64,000 nucleotides of DNA, from the NCBI GenBank assembly GCA_029242945.1, contig JAQWSZ010000035.1, forward strand, positions 1 to 64,000, read 5' to 3'. How positions within the stretch are numbered: position 1 is the first letter of the stretch; the number at the start of each line of letters is the position of its first letter. The notes under the pieces are model-generated. The model was not told the origin of the DNA. It did no database searches and saw only the letters and a program-made list of their open reading frames with translations. Positions 16,874 to 25,535 of the stretch are shown in pieces. Made by a program: the position numbers and the translations under genes. The DNA is from CACPJA01 sp029242945. Lineage in GTDB: Bacteria > Pseudomonadota > Gammaproteobacteria > Steroidobacterales > UBA11654.

Positions 16874-18098
16874 TATATCCTGATGGCAAATCAATAATAA
16901 CAGTATTTAAAGGTTCAATAGTACCCTTAAAGTCGAGAGAATCTCTATTAACTGGATTTGGTAATGAGAGCATATATTGAATAGGTTTAATCGACATAAA
17001 AGATGAATCATAGTTATCTTTCAGTATCAATTTATCTTGTTCAGGCTGGCCAAAAATCATTTGTGATAAGGGAAGTACGCCATCCCAAAATATATCTGGC
17101 ATATCCTCTTTAGCTAAATGCTTTACTACTGATGCAATTTCTTTATCCATATCAGGATTGTATCCAGAATTACTCAATCTATTATTATGTATCTGTATCG
17201 CCCTAGGGTGAGGATAGTAATCAGTTTCATCAATAGCCTCTTCATAAGAATAGCTGACTATCGCTATATTCATCGTTTCATTGCCAGAGATATCATTATC
17301 AAATATTTCAACATCAGAATTTGCCATAACAATAACACCAGTACCTCTTGGGACTTCGCCTACTATATTTCCTTCGGGTGCAAAGTTATCGGTGTCATTA
17401 TTGAGAATTTGATTACTAAATACTCTCACATGATGCCCCCCTTGTTGAGGCAAATCAGGTAAATCAAACACCAATATTCCACCTGTATTATGTTGAGCTA
17501 TATTGCTATGCACATCAGCGTAATAAGAATTTTCAATCTCAATACCTGCGACATTATACTCAGCTCTACTATTACGAACTATGATGTTCTGAGATTGTCC
17601 CACATAAATACCAGCATCCGATGCACCAATAGCAACACAACCATCAATTAAAACATCTTTGGATTGAACTGGGTATAAACCATAAGCACCATTAGTGCTT
17701 TTTGGACCGCTAGTCCATTCCGTTCTAATATTTATAAAATATATCCCATCTGAACCAATAGCTTTGATTGCATCCCCTTTGGTATTAGTAATGGCAAAAT
17801 CTTTAAGTAATACTTTATTTGAAGTGACTAGGAGACCTTGGGCACCAGTCATCTGATTTGAGAAATCTAATATTGTATTCTCATGGCCTTCACCAGATAG
17901 AATAATATTGTCAATATCGAGTGACAATCCATCTTCAATTGAATAGATACCTGTAGTTAGATGAACTTCGTCACCAGGGTTAGCTAATATAAGAGCTTCT
18001 TGTATTCTTTCCTGAGCTTCATCTGATGGTGGAACGATGATGACATCTGTCAATGCATCAAAAGAAAAAAGCAAAGTAATAATAAATAATATTCTCAT
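16866..18098 (-). CDS. secreted parallel beta-helix repeat protein
   Basis: This 410-residue secreted protein begins MRILFIITLLFSFDALTDV, a signal peptide. The middle is a right-handed beta-helix of pectate-lyase type. Repeated NxI/NxA turns are seen in successive rungs, for example NIIVRNSRAEYNVAGIEIEN and ADVHSNIAQHNTGGILVFDL. It matches the two-copy beta-helix family that pairs with the CxxCH protein encoded next. Such folds often bind or cleave polysaccharide, but no catalytic residues are assigned in this family to my knowledge. A TTG at 18104 is a less likely start than the ATG at 18098. Confidence 0.8.
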   Translation of the reverse strand: MRILFIITLLFSFDALTDVIIVPPSDEAQERIQEALILANPGDEVHLTTGIYSIEDGLSLDIDNIILSGEGHENTILDFSNQMTGAQGLLVTSNKVLLKDFAITNTKGDAIKAIGSDGIYFINIRTEWTSGPKSTNGAYGLYPVQSKDVLIDGCVAIGASDAGIYVGQSQNIIVRNSRAEYNVAGIEIENSYYADVHSNIAQHNTGGILVFDLPDLPQQGGHHVRVFSNQILNNDTDNFAPEGNIVGEVPRGTGVIVMANSDVEIFDNDISGNETMNIAIVSYSYEEAIDETDYYPHPRAIQIHNNRLSNSGYNPDMDKEIASVVKHLAKEDMPDIFWDGVLPLSQMIFGQPEQDKLILKDNYDSSFMSIKPIQYMLSLPNPVNRDSLDFKGTIEPLNTVIIDLPSGYND

Positions 18099-18148
18099 AA
18101 TCAAATACTATCAAAGAAAACGATTGGAATAATTAGAAAATAGTCTAA

Positions 18149-18238
18149 TGGCGGAGAGGGAGGGATTCGAACCCCCGGAAGGTTTGACCCTTCAACGGTT
18201 TTCAAGACCGCCGCATTCGACCGCTCTGCCACCTCTCC
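18149..18238 (-). tRNA. tRNA-Ser(TGA)
   Basis: This is a class II tRNA of 90 bases with encoded CCA. The acceptor GGAGAGG pairs with CCTCTCC and the discriminator is G, as for serine tRNAs. The anticodon loop CTTGAAA gives TGA, which reads UCA. A long variable arm (GTTGAAGGGTCAAACCTTCC region) and a T-arm with GGTTCGAATCC are present. The 5' half and promoter recur at 19012-19106. Confidence 0.96.
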
Positions 18239-18300
18239 TTATTCGTTAGAACCTGTATTCTATAGAGTCTATAGATGATTTCAAAGATTTATCCAATTTT
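18205..18300. repeat. direct repeat copy A: tRNA-Ser 5' half plus promoter (att-like)
   Basis: This copy runs from the anticodon stem of tRNA-Ser through its 5' end and about 60 bp of upstream DNA. It aligns to 19012-19106 in the same orientation, with blocks such as CTCTGCCACCTCTCCTT and GATTTCAAAGATTTATCC identical and an overall identity around 85% by eye. It looks like one end of an old integrated element. Confidence 0.75.
18257..18284 (-). promoter_or_regulatory. promoter of tRNA-Ser
   Basis: On the minus strand TTGAAA (18279-18284) and TAGAAT (18257-18262) are spaced by 16 bp. The -10 ends 19 bases before the mature 5' end. In the duplicated copy (19012-19106) the -35 is intact but the -10 reads CAGAAT, which suggests loss of function there. 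Confidence 0.6.
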
Positions 18301-18335
18301 GTCTAAATGCCTCAATGATTGCATTTTGATTGCAT

Positions 18336-18446
18336 TTATTTCCAGCTGGCTCTGATCTTCGTTTCAAGTTGCTGTATTACATCATCATCCACACTTGTAA
18401 ACAAGTGTCCATAGACATCCACTGTGGTTGATATAGCAGAAAACCT
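18336..18446 (-). pseudogene. C-terminal remnant of a tyrosine recombinase (integrase)
   Basis: The frame reads ISTTVDVYGHLFTSVDDD, then VIQQLETKIRASWK and a stop. This is the C-terminal end of a phage/island-type tyrosine recombinase with the catalytic tyrosine in VYGHL. An in-frame stop at 18447 cuts it off upstream, so only about 35 residues survive. The R-H-R motifs are missing and it cannot be active. It lies directly beside tRNA-Ser, where integrases of such elements sit, and inside the repeat pair 18205-18300 / 19012-19106. Confidence 0.75.
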
Positions 18447-18555
18447 TTATCACTACTTACTCAGAGCAGAGTTATTGAAGAAACAATTTAAAGATCATCC
18501 TGAGTTATTAGAACAGGGTGGATTCCCTCAAATAAAAGAAGAACTAACAGATTAA
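18424..18555 (+). pseudogene. short open frame, probable gene fragment
   Basis: From a GTG at 18424 a 43-codon frame encodes ENLYHYLLRAELLKKQFKDH, then PELLEQGGFPQIKEELTD and a stop. The composition looks protein-like, but there is no good ribosome binding site and the family is unknown. It overlaps the integrase remnant in the opposite direction by about 20 bp. I read it as the C-terminal piece of a gene broken in the decay of the element; it could be a small intact gene. Confidence 0.3.
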
Positions 18556-18962
18556 ACAGGAGAATTTAAGTAGGTAATAGTTAATTGCAAACAAGTGGCA
18601 AAAGTAGCCCAGAGAAGATATGGAATATTTGCGTAGACTATCCAGCGAAGCTCAGGAGCGGCATACCACAGTGCATAGAGGGCCCAGACAAGCGTCCCAG
18701 CGACAAACAGAATATCAATTGAAGCAAGTAAGTTGTTTTTGAGACCAAACTGTAGTGGAGTAAATGCAAAATTAAATACAAGATTTAGAGCAAAAGGTAG
18801 TGCAATAATCCAAGGAATCTGCTTTGTGAATGCCCTATAAAAAACAGTACCGAATGAAATTGCGATAATCGCATAAAGCATTGCCCACACTGGACCAAAG
18901 AGCCACGCCGGTGGCGACCAAGAAGGTTTTATAAGTTGTGCATACCATTCATAACTTTGCAT
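18552..18962 (-). CDS. tspO: TspO/MBR family membrane protein
   Basis: This 136-residue protein has five membrane segments, as in tryptophan-rich sensory/TspO proteins. KPSWSPPAWLFGPVWAMLYA is the family signature in the first loop and helix, and the tryptophans WALYALWY and LWATFATCL follow. Bacterial TspO binds porphyrins and has been linked to tetrapyrrole handling and light or oxygen responses. The gene is intact and lies between the two tRNA-Ser repeats, so it may be cargo left from the integrated element. It could equally have been there before. Confidence 0.93.
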   Translation of the reverse strand: MQSYEWYAQLIKPSWSPPAWLFGPVWAMLYAIIAISFGTVFYRAFTKQIPWIIALPFALNLVFNFAFTPLQFGLKNNLLASIDILFVAGTLVWALYALWYAAPELRWIVYANIPYLLWATFATCLQLTITYLNSPV

Positions 18963-19011
18963 ATAACTTATATATTATATTGGATAAGTATTTTTATCAA
19001 AAAACCAGGAT

Positions 19012-19106
19012 AGACTGACGCATTCGATGCTCTGCCACCTCTCCTTGCTCTTTAGAATCTGTATTCTGTATTGTCTCTGAATGATTTCAAAGATTTATCC
19101 AATTTT
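19012..19106. repeat. direct repeat copy B: partial tRNA-Ser 5' half plus degenerate promoter
   Basis: This second copy of 18205-18300 has about a dozen mismatches and one deleted base. The tRNA part (19012-19044) covers only the 5' half from the anticodon stem, so it cannot form a tRNA. The promoter -10 is changed (CAGAAT). It marks the distal end of the putative element scar. Confidence 0.75.
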
Positions 19107-19149
19107 CTATCTGATCACATAATGATTTTCTAGTCTCCAACTTAAAAAA

Positions 19150-19842
19150 TTAGATCAAATAAAATAAGGAGATTAATAGAACAAGAAGAGGAAACCATTT
19201 AAGAGACTTAATAAATAGGATTCTTCTCTTAAACTCAACTGAATCATTAACCCATGGATATGGTTCTTCAGGTATAGATACTTCTAAGAAGTCACACAGT
19301 GGCTCCCATCCATCCTTTGCAGAATGAACCAATAGTCGATCTTGAGAAATATACTTCTTTACAGACTCAATGTGCCTAGTAAATACTTTCATAGCAAATT
19401 CCTTATCCTCAAAACGGTTCAAAAATGGAGGACCAAATACTGTGTTATGCATCATTTTCATGAGGCGATCACTTCTTGGAAAGATCCGCCTAATCCATTT
19501 CGGAAAGTTCATGGGAACTTGATAAATCGTACCTCTTGCACTGTCATACCAAGCACTTGCATCCCTAACACTCAAAATAACTTTTGCATTGGGATACTCA
19601 TCAGCTAATTCTTTATAGTATGCAATTGCAGGCCAATCTACAGCGGATTGATAATTTTTGAAAACTTGCTCCCAATTCATTGGTTCACCTAGTGAGGCAT
19701 TATAAAAATAATTTGTTTGTTCACCACTGAGGATAACTTCTTTCATATGGTGACAAGGACCAAAACCCAACTTCTCTAGAGCAACCTTTAAGGAAAGTGT
19801 TCCTGTCCTTCCAAAGCCTGCTCCTATTATCTTTAATGCCAT
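19150..19842 (-). CDS. sulfotransferase family protein
   Basis: This 230-residue P-loop protein resembles the PAPS-dependent sulfotransferase group found widely in marine bacteria. GAGFGRTGTLSLKVALEKLG at the N-terminus is the 5'-phosphosulfate binding loop. ANAKVILSVRDASAWYDS-like spacing (the text here reads NAKVILSVRDASAWYDS) supplies the 3'-phosphate binding arginine and serine. A C-terminal hydrophobic segment (about 212-229) may anchor it to the membrane. The acceptor substrate is unknown. Confidence 0.8.
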   Translation of the reverse strand: MALKIIGAGFGRTGTLSLKVALEKLGFGPCHHMKEVILSGEQTNYFYNASLGEPMNWEQVFKNYQSAVDWPAIAYYKELADEYPNAKVILSVRDASAWYDSARGTIYQVPMNFPKWIRRIFPRSDRLMKMMHNTVFGPPFLNRFEDKEFAMKVFTRHIESVKKYISQDRLLVHSAKDGWEPLCDFLEVSIPEEPYPWVNDSVEFKRRILFIKSLKWFPLLVLLISLFYLI

Positions 19843-19996
19843 ACAGATATCTTACCTATGACATAGTGTAAAACAAAATATTCCATTGATTTCAAATTGT
19901 GATGGATCAGAAATTAGATCGAAGGTAGATCATTATTGGTAAGACTAATATGATAATCTTATTTCATATAATAAATTGTTGAGTAAATAATAATTC

Positions 19997-21568
19997 ATGA
20001 ACAAAGACAATTATCCAGAGATCGGAGGAAGATCGGCTAAAATAGCATTAGCACTATTGGTCATTGTCTATATTTTCAATTTTGTAGACAGACAAATATT
20101 ATCTGTTTTGGCTGAAGAAATTAAAGCAGATCTTAACATCAGTGATAGTGATTTAGGGTTTCTATTTGGTACTGCATTTGCTGTCTTTTATTCTATATTT
20201 GGGATACCTCTAGGTAAGCTTGCAGATGTCTGGTCAAGAAAAAATATACTGAGTATAGGTCTAGCAACGTGGAGTTTAATGACGGTCCTTTCTGGGACAG
20301 CTAAATCCTTTACTTCTTTATCCATATACAGGGTTGGTGTTGGGATCGGAGAATCGAGTGCAAGTCCTGCTTCTTATTCACTATTATCAGACTACTTTTC
20401 ACCAAAAATACGAACAACCATACTTGCGATTTATTCAAGTGGAGTCTACCTAGGAGCTGGTATTGGTTTATTTTTAGGTGGTTGGATTGTTGAATTATGG
20501 TCATCAGCCTACCCTATATCAATTGATGCCCCTTTCGGACTAAAAGCATGGCAAGCAGCATTTGTGATTGTGGGTTTACCTGGAATATTATTAGCCTTCT
20601 TCACTTGGAATATTAAAGAACCTAAAAGGGGTGGAAGCGAGGGTATTGAAAGTCAAATTGAACCACATCCCTTTAGATTAATGCTTAAAGAATTTATAGG
20701 AATTTCTCCATTTGGCTTAATTACAACTAAAGAACCCATTAAACTACTCTCTATCAATGCTCTTATTGGAAGCATCATCAGTATGATTTGTTTTGGTCTG
20801 TATCGAATAACTGGTGATACAGTGCAATGGGTTGCATTTGGAATTGGAATATATTTTTTGACCTGCTGGATTCAGGGATTAAAAACGAGAGATCCTGTTA
20901 CCTTTGAAATGATTTTTAAAACCAAGTCTTTCATACTCGTCGTTTTTGGATTTCCTTCTATCAGCTTTATCACCTATTCCATGGCTGCGTTTGGTCCTTC
21001 TTTTTATATGAGAAATTATGGAATCACTGAAGCGGAAGTTGCAACAATACTTGGATTGATTACAGCGGTTTCAGGATCTATCGGAGTCATTAGTGGGGGC
21101 ATCATAGCTGATAAGCTTAGAGAGAAATACATCAATGGGAGATTGTATGTAGGATTTGCTGTAATAATCTTGGGTATACCTACAGCATTGGCATTTTTAT
21201 ACAGCAAAAACCTCTATGCATCATATGTTTACTATGCTTTATTTCAAATAATCACTCCTATGTGGGTAGGCATTGCACCAGCAACTGTCTCTGATCTAGT
21301 TCTTCCCAGAATGAGAGGGTTAGCCAGTGCGTTTTATCTGTTGATGGTGAGTATGATTGGCCTAGCTCTCGGGCCCTACTGTGTCGGTAAATTAAGTGAC
21401 ATTTATCAATCCACAGGGTATTCATCGGGTGAAGCATTAAAAACGGCCCTTGCTACAGGCTTACTGGCTCTTATTGTGACAGCTATTGCGTTAACCTTTG
21501 CTTGTTATTACTTACCTCGGGATGAGGCGAGTAAAGTTGAGAGAGCGAAAGCTTTGGGAGAGCTATAA
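19997..21568 (+). CDS. MFS transporter, spinster-like
   Basis: This 523-residue major facilitator protein has about 12 membrane helices. VYIFNFVDRQILSVLAEEIK in helix 1 (NFVDR) and GKLADVWSRKNILSIGL in the helix 2-3 loop are typical of the spinster-type subgroup that is abundant in Gammaproteobacteria and Sphingomonadales. GVGIGESSASPASYSLLSDY lies in helices 4-5. Substrates are mostly unassigned. It is a single gene, convergent with the cupin gene with a 2-bp gap. Confidence 0.9.
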   Translation: MNKDNYPEIGGRSAKIALALLVIVYIFNFVDRQILSVLAEEIKADLNISDSDLGFLFGTAFAVFYSIFGIPLGKLADVWSRKNILSIGLATWSLMTVLSGTAKSFTSLSIYRVGVGIGESSASPASYSLLSDYFSPKIRTTILAIYSSGVYLGAGIGLFLGGWIVELWSSAYPISIDAPFGLKAWQAAFVIVGLPGILLAFFTWNIKEPKRGGSEGIESQIEPHPFRLMLKEFIGISPFGLITTKEPIKLLSINALIGSIISMICFGLYRITGDTVQWVAFGIGIYFLTCWIQGLKTRDPVTFEMIFKTKSFILVVFGFPSISFITYSMAAFGPSFYMRNYGITEAEVATILGLITAVSGSIGVISGGIIADKLREKYINGRLYVGFAVIILGIPTALAFLYSKNLYASYVYYALFQIITPMWVGIAPATVSDLVLPRMRGLASAFYLLMVSMIGLALGPYCVGKLSDIYQSTGYSSGEALKTALATGLLALIVTAIALTFACYYLPRDEASKVERAKALGEL

Positions 21569-21570
21569 CA

Positions 21571-22359
21571 CTACTCTTGGTAAGCAATCCATATTTTCAA
21601 AACACCATTCGGTACTGAGAATATCCCATCCCAACCTGAAGGCACAAGAATACCTTCTCCTGGGTTAGTAATAAGTTGCTCACCATTCTTATTGGTTAAT
21701 ATGATGGAGCCTTTCAGTGGATACATAAATTCATGAAATGTCTCAGAACCAGAAACAGAACCTGCACTTGATTCCCATAGGCCAATCTGAAACGTTTCAT
21801 TTTTATTTGAAAAAAATGTGAGATCCCTTGCTGTTAAATCACTTTCACCAGGAGAATATTCTTCAAAGTCACCCAGCTCATATTGAAACACTCTAGCATC
21901 ATTAATTTTTACAATGTAATTAGCATCAACATTCTCAGTTTCATTAATTCCATCAACGGCATAGATAATTTTTAAATCTTTTGTAATTGCGAAATCACCC
22001 ATCCAGCCTTTAGGAATCATAAAGGATTCACCTACTCGATAAATATGGTTATGCCCATCGACAGTTTTTGTCAAAACTTCACCTTCTAGAATATACATAT
22101 ATTCATTATAAGGATAAGGTTCATCAATGATTTCTGAACCTACTTTTGATTGATAAATTCCAATAATAAAGTTTTCATCATTGGATGTGAATATTTCAAG
22201 ATCTTTAGATAAAAATTCAGCATAACCAGTATCAACAGACTCAAACTCTATTACTTGTAGTTCATCGAAAGTATTTTTATTCAATTGAATTAAATCTGAT
22301 GCGTTAGATACATGAATTAATGAAAAAAAAATCGAAGCAATAGTTAAAAATTTATACAT
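21571..22359 (-). CDS. secreted bicupin protein
   Basis: This 262-residue protein has a signal peptide (MYKFLTIASIFFSLIHVSNA) and two cupin domains in tandem. Each has an EYMYILEGEV / EFMYPLKGSI strand and a PKGWMGDF / PSGWDGIF strand, so the halves are internal duplicates. The metal-binding histidines of catalytic cupins are mostly absent. This matches the DUF861/EutQ-like cupins, which bind ligands rather than catalyse. The role is unknown. Confidence 0.75.
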   Translation of the reverse strand: MYKFLTIASIFFSLIHVSNASDLIQLNKNTFDELQVIEFESVDTGYAEFLSKDLEIFTSNDENFIIGIYQSKVGSEIIDEPYPYNEYMYILEGEVLTKTVDGHNHIYRVGESFMIPKGWMGDFAITKDLKIIYAVDGINETENVDANYIVKINDARVFQYELGDFEEYSPGESDLTARDLTFFSNKNETFQIGLWESSAGSVSGSETFHEFMYPLKGSIILTNKNGEQLITNPGEGILVPSGWDGIFSVPNGVLKIWIAYQE

Positions 22360-22373
22360 CCAATAATTATAGT

Positions 22374-22856
22374 CTACTTATGTCTTAATCCTAGCCTTAA
22401 ATCAAAATCTAATTTGCCTGCTTCATTATGTCTTTGCATAACTTGTTCAAGACTCTGTAAAATTTTCTCAGGCATATTTGTAGTTTTTCTAATATTCATA
22501 TCCACATGAGCCACTATTGTTTCTGAGATAGCAGCTAACTCATTATCTTTATTGAGAAGAATCCCAACAAAATGTATTAGCTTATGATTGGAGTCAATTA
22601 TTTTAAATCTTGAATAAATCGTTTCACCCTCAATAAATTCTTTCAAATATCGAATACTATCTTCTAAAGCAAAAGTTGAAAATCCTTCCTTAAAATAATC
22701 TTGATCAAACCCAATTTCTTCAAACAGTGGTCTAGAGTAAACATCAAAAGATCGGAGATAATAAGCCACATTCATATGGCCATTGATATCACACATGTCT
22801 TCTGTCACTATTTTCTCAGCACCTATGTATGGAAATTTATTTTTAATATCGGTCAT
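22374..22856 (-). CDS. hotdog-fold acyl-CoA thioesterase family protein
   Basis: This 160-residue single hotdog domain contains EDMCDINGHMNVAYYLRSFD, the 4-hydroxybenzoyl-CoA thioesterase-type motif with an aspartate at the start of the central helix. The middle resembles carnitine/acyl-CoA thioesterases (YLKEFIEGETIYSRFKI). It likely hydrolyses a short or modified acyl-CoA. It directly follows the FetB-type permease gene with no spacer, so the two are co-transcribed. A functional link is not obvious. Confidence 0.78.
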   Translation of the reverse strand: MTDIKNKFPYIGAEKIVTEDMCDINGHMNVAYYLRSFDVYSRPLFEEIGFDQDYFKEGFSTFALEDSIRYLKEFIEGETIYSRFKIIDSNHKLIHFVGILLNKDNELAAISETIVAHVDMNIRKTTNMPEKILQSLEQVMQRHNEAGKLDFDLRLGLRHK

Positions 22857-23558
22857 TTAGTCATCATTTGTTTTATTAAAATAGAGATATATTGCAGCGG
22901 ATAAGCCTGCAGTACTAAAAATCATACACATTACCATAATTTGATAACGAGCTGCAGTTAATGGATCAATACCAGATAGGATTTGTCCAGTCATCATTCC
23001 TGGAAGCGCCACTAAACCAACAGCTAATAGAGCATTAATTTGAGGAATCATTGCAGCTCCCATAGCAATTTTTCTGGCTTCAATATAGCTTTCACCTCTA
23101 TTGATTTCAGCTGTAAATCGTTCTCCAACTAAACTGATTGTATTCATACTGTTAGCAAATACCATACCTGATAGTGGAATTATATATTGAGGTTCAAACC
23201 AGCGAGGAAGCTCTAAAATAATTTGAGTAACCAATAATAGAACGCCAATTCCACTAATTCCAAGAGAGATAAAAATAATAGAGAATGCTCTTATGCCTTT
23301 TTGTTGTAATGGACGAAGAGCAATATAAGAAGACATCAGAACCATAAATATTACAACTAAAAGAACTAATATTGGACTGTCAGTCTCAAATATATATGTC
23401 AAAATATAGCCTACTAACAAAAGCTGTATAAGCATTCTAATATTGGCATAAATTGCTTGTATAGAATCAAGCTCCCATAACTTCATAATGAGAATCAATA
23501 GAATGACTGGTATAAAACCTATCAGAAGACTGGTAATTGATATTATATTAACTGACAC
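22857..23558 (-). CDS. FetB-type ABC permease (UPF0014)
   Basis: This 233-residue membrane protein with six or seven helices is of the FetB/YbbM family, described in E. coli as the permease of an iron exporter. VFANSMNTISLVGERFTAEI and EARKIAMGAAMIPQINALLA followed by VALPGMMTGQILSG are the family signature. The ATPase partner (FetA) is not next to it or elsewhere in the window. The ligand is therefore open. Confidence 0.88.
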   Translation of the reverse strand: MSVNIISITSLLIGFIPVILLILIMKLWELDSIQAIYANIRMLIQLLLVGYILTYIFETDSPILVLLVVIFMVLMSSYIALRPLQQKGIRAFSIIFISLGISGIGVLLLVTQIILELPRWFEPQYIIPLSGMVFANSMNTISLVGERFTAEINRGESYIEARKIAMGAAMIPQINALLAVGLVALPGMMTGQILSGIDPLTAARYQIMVMCMIFSTAGLSAAIYLYFNKTNDD

Positions 23559-23580
23559 TATTTCTATGATGAATTAAGCA

Positions 23581-24036
23581 CTATGAATGCTTAATATTCA
23601 TAGTGATTTCAGCAGTAAATACGGTTTCATCATTTTTGTCTTTAATAATCACTGGCACAAGTGTTTCTCCTTCTTTGCTCCAGTCTATCCCAGTACCATC
23701 AGAGATAGCCGTCAAATCAGTTTTAGCTTTCTTGAGATACTTTACTGTCATACCTGATGGGATCCATCTACTTTTATCTTTGACTGAAACTTCTGTCATA
23801 AGACCGCCTGCAAATTCAGCCATATTGCACATCGCTATGGCATGAACAGTATTAATATGGTTTGTGACTGCTTTTCTTTTTTTTATTTTTATCTCAACAT
23901 AATTACTCTCAATCTCAATAATCTTAGGTCGAATTGATAAAAAGTAAGGGGCGTTAAGACAGATGCCTAGGCCAAATAGTTTTTTTCCGAATGGATAATT
24001 AATGGCTTTTTTATATAATTTTAGTGTCTTTCTCAT
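23581..24036 (-). CDS. DUF4442 hotdog-fold protein
   Basis: This 151-residue protein resembles the DUF4442 / YiiD C-terminal hotdog family of putative thioesterases. NHINTVHAIAMCNMAEFAGG is the central helix region, and IPSGMTVKYLKKAKTDLTA is the following conserved strand. The substrate is unknown. It is the second hotdog protein within 2 kb, on the same strand, with the permease gene downstream of it. Confidence 0.8.
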   Translation of the reverse strand: MRKTLKLYKKAINYPFGKKLFGLGICLNAPYFLSIRPKIIEIESNYVEIKIKKRKAVTNHINTVHAIAMCNMAEFAGGLMTEVSVKDKSRWIPSGMTVKYLKKAKTDLTAISDGTGIDWSKEGETLVPVIIKDKNDETVFTAEITMNIKHS

Positions 24037-24184
24037 ATTTATTTATTAGTTATCAATCTTAGCATACTCAATCCAATCAAGTAGTAAACGATGCTGATCT
24101 GGATATTTTTTATTAGAACAATTTTTGATAGTTACATTATTTTAACTCTAATACCTAAATAGAACTTTATGGTTTTTGTTTAGA

Positions 24185-25495
24185 TTAATCTAAATTATAT
24201 CCACGTTCCCCATGCAATGTAATATCTAGGCCATCAGACTCTTGTTCTTCTGATACTCTTAAGCCCATAGTTTTATCGATGACTTTAAGAATTATATAAC
24301 TCACGCTGCCACAATAAACAATTGTCACTATGACTCCTATCATTTGTGCTAAAACTTGAGAACTGATTGTTCCATCTATGCCAGAACCTCCAAATGTTGC
24401 TGATGAAAATACACCCGTTAGTATCGCTCCAACAATTCCCCCTACTCCATGAACACCAAAGACATCTAAAGAATCATCGTAGCCTAGTTTTCTTTTTAGA
24501 GATGTTGATGCAAAATAACAGACAACGCCAGATGCCAAACCTATAGCAATTGCACCTAATGGGCCGACACTTCCAGATGCTGGAGTTATAGCAACTAAAC
24601 CTGCAACAGCTCCTGTAATGATTCCTAATAGACTGGCTTTATTTGAAAATATTTTTTCCATTAATGCCCAGGTTAAAGCTGCTGCAGCTGTGGCTACTTG
24701 TGTCACAAGCATTGCCATAGCAGCAACTCCATCTGCAGCAAGTTCACTGCCTGCATTAAAGCCAAACCAACCTACCCAAAGCATGCATGCTCCAATAAAG
24801 GATAAGGCTAAATTATGAGGTGCCATTGGTGTACGAGGATAACCAATCCTTGGACCAATCACTATACAAGCAACCAAAGCTGCTATACCAGCATTGATAT
24901 GAACAACAGTACCTCCAGCAAAATCAATAATGCCAAAATTACTCAAATAACCACCACCCCATACGTTATGACATATTGGTGCATAGACTAAAATTAGCCA
25001 TAATGCTGAGAAAACAGACATAGATGAAAACTTCATTCGGTCAGTAAATGCTCCAACGATTAAAGCAGGCGTAATTATTGCAAAAGTAGCTTGAAACATT
25101 ACAAATAAACTTTCAGGAATGGTGCCTGAAACAGCATCAACTGTAATACCATTAAGAAACATGTTTCCAAAACCTCCCCAAAATGCATTCGGCTCTCCAA
25201 ATGCGAGTGAGTAGCCAAAAACAACCCAAATTAATGTTGCAATACCTGCAATCGCAATACATTGTGCAAGTACGGAAAGAATATTTTTACTCCTAACTAG
25301 GCCTCCATAAAAAAGTGCTAAACCTGGAAGTGTCATAAATAAAACCAGTGCACTAGCTGTTAACATCCAAGATGTATCACCTGAGTCTAATTCATCAGTG
25401 TAGCCAACTGTTGGTATCAAAATACCTACCAAACAAGCAAATAGCCCAAAACTAGTCATTAATTTTTTTAAATTTAATATTGTTGATTTGTCCAT
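24185..25495 (-). CDS. amtB: ammonium transporter
   Basis: AmtB conducts ammonium/ammonia across the inner membrane as a trimer. The mature 11-helix core is preceded by a signal-like helix (LFACLVGILIPTVGYTDE). The conserved pore histidines are in GGTVVHINAGIAA and FGVHGVGGIVGA. I place the start at the ATG at 25495, behind AGGAATAAG. The same arrangement precedes glnK, and the open frame runs a further 17 codons upstream. The cytosolic tail DITLHGERGYNLD fits GlnK binding. It is in an operon after glnK, 40 bp downstream. Confidence 0.96.
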   Translation of the reverse strand: MDKSTILNLKKLMTSFGLFACLVGILIPTVGYTDELDSGDTSWMLTASALVLFMTLPGLALFYGGLVRSKNILSVLAQCIAIAGIATLIWVVFGYSLAFGEPNAFWGGFGNMFLNGITVDAVSGTIPESLFVMFQATFAIITPALIVGAFTDRMKFSSMSVFSALWLILVYAPICHNVWGGGYLSNFGIIDFAGGTVVHINAGIAALVACIVIGPRIGYPRTPMAPHNLALSFIGACMLWVGWFGFNAGSELAADGVAAMAMLVTQVATAAAALTWALMEKIFSNKASLLGIITGAVAGLVAITPASGSVGPLGAIAIGLASGVVCYFASTSLKRKLGYDDSLDVFGVHGVGGIVGAILTGVFSSATFGGSGIDGTISSQVLAQMIGVIVTIVYCGSVSYIILKVIDKTMGLRVSEEQESDGLDITLHGERGYNLD

Positions 25496-25535
25496 AATCT
25501 TATTCCTGAATATTTTATTGCTGTATGTTGAATTC

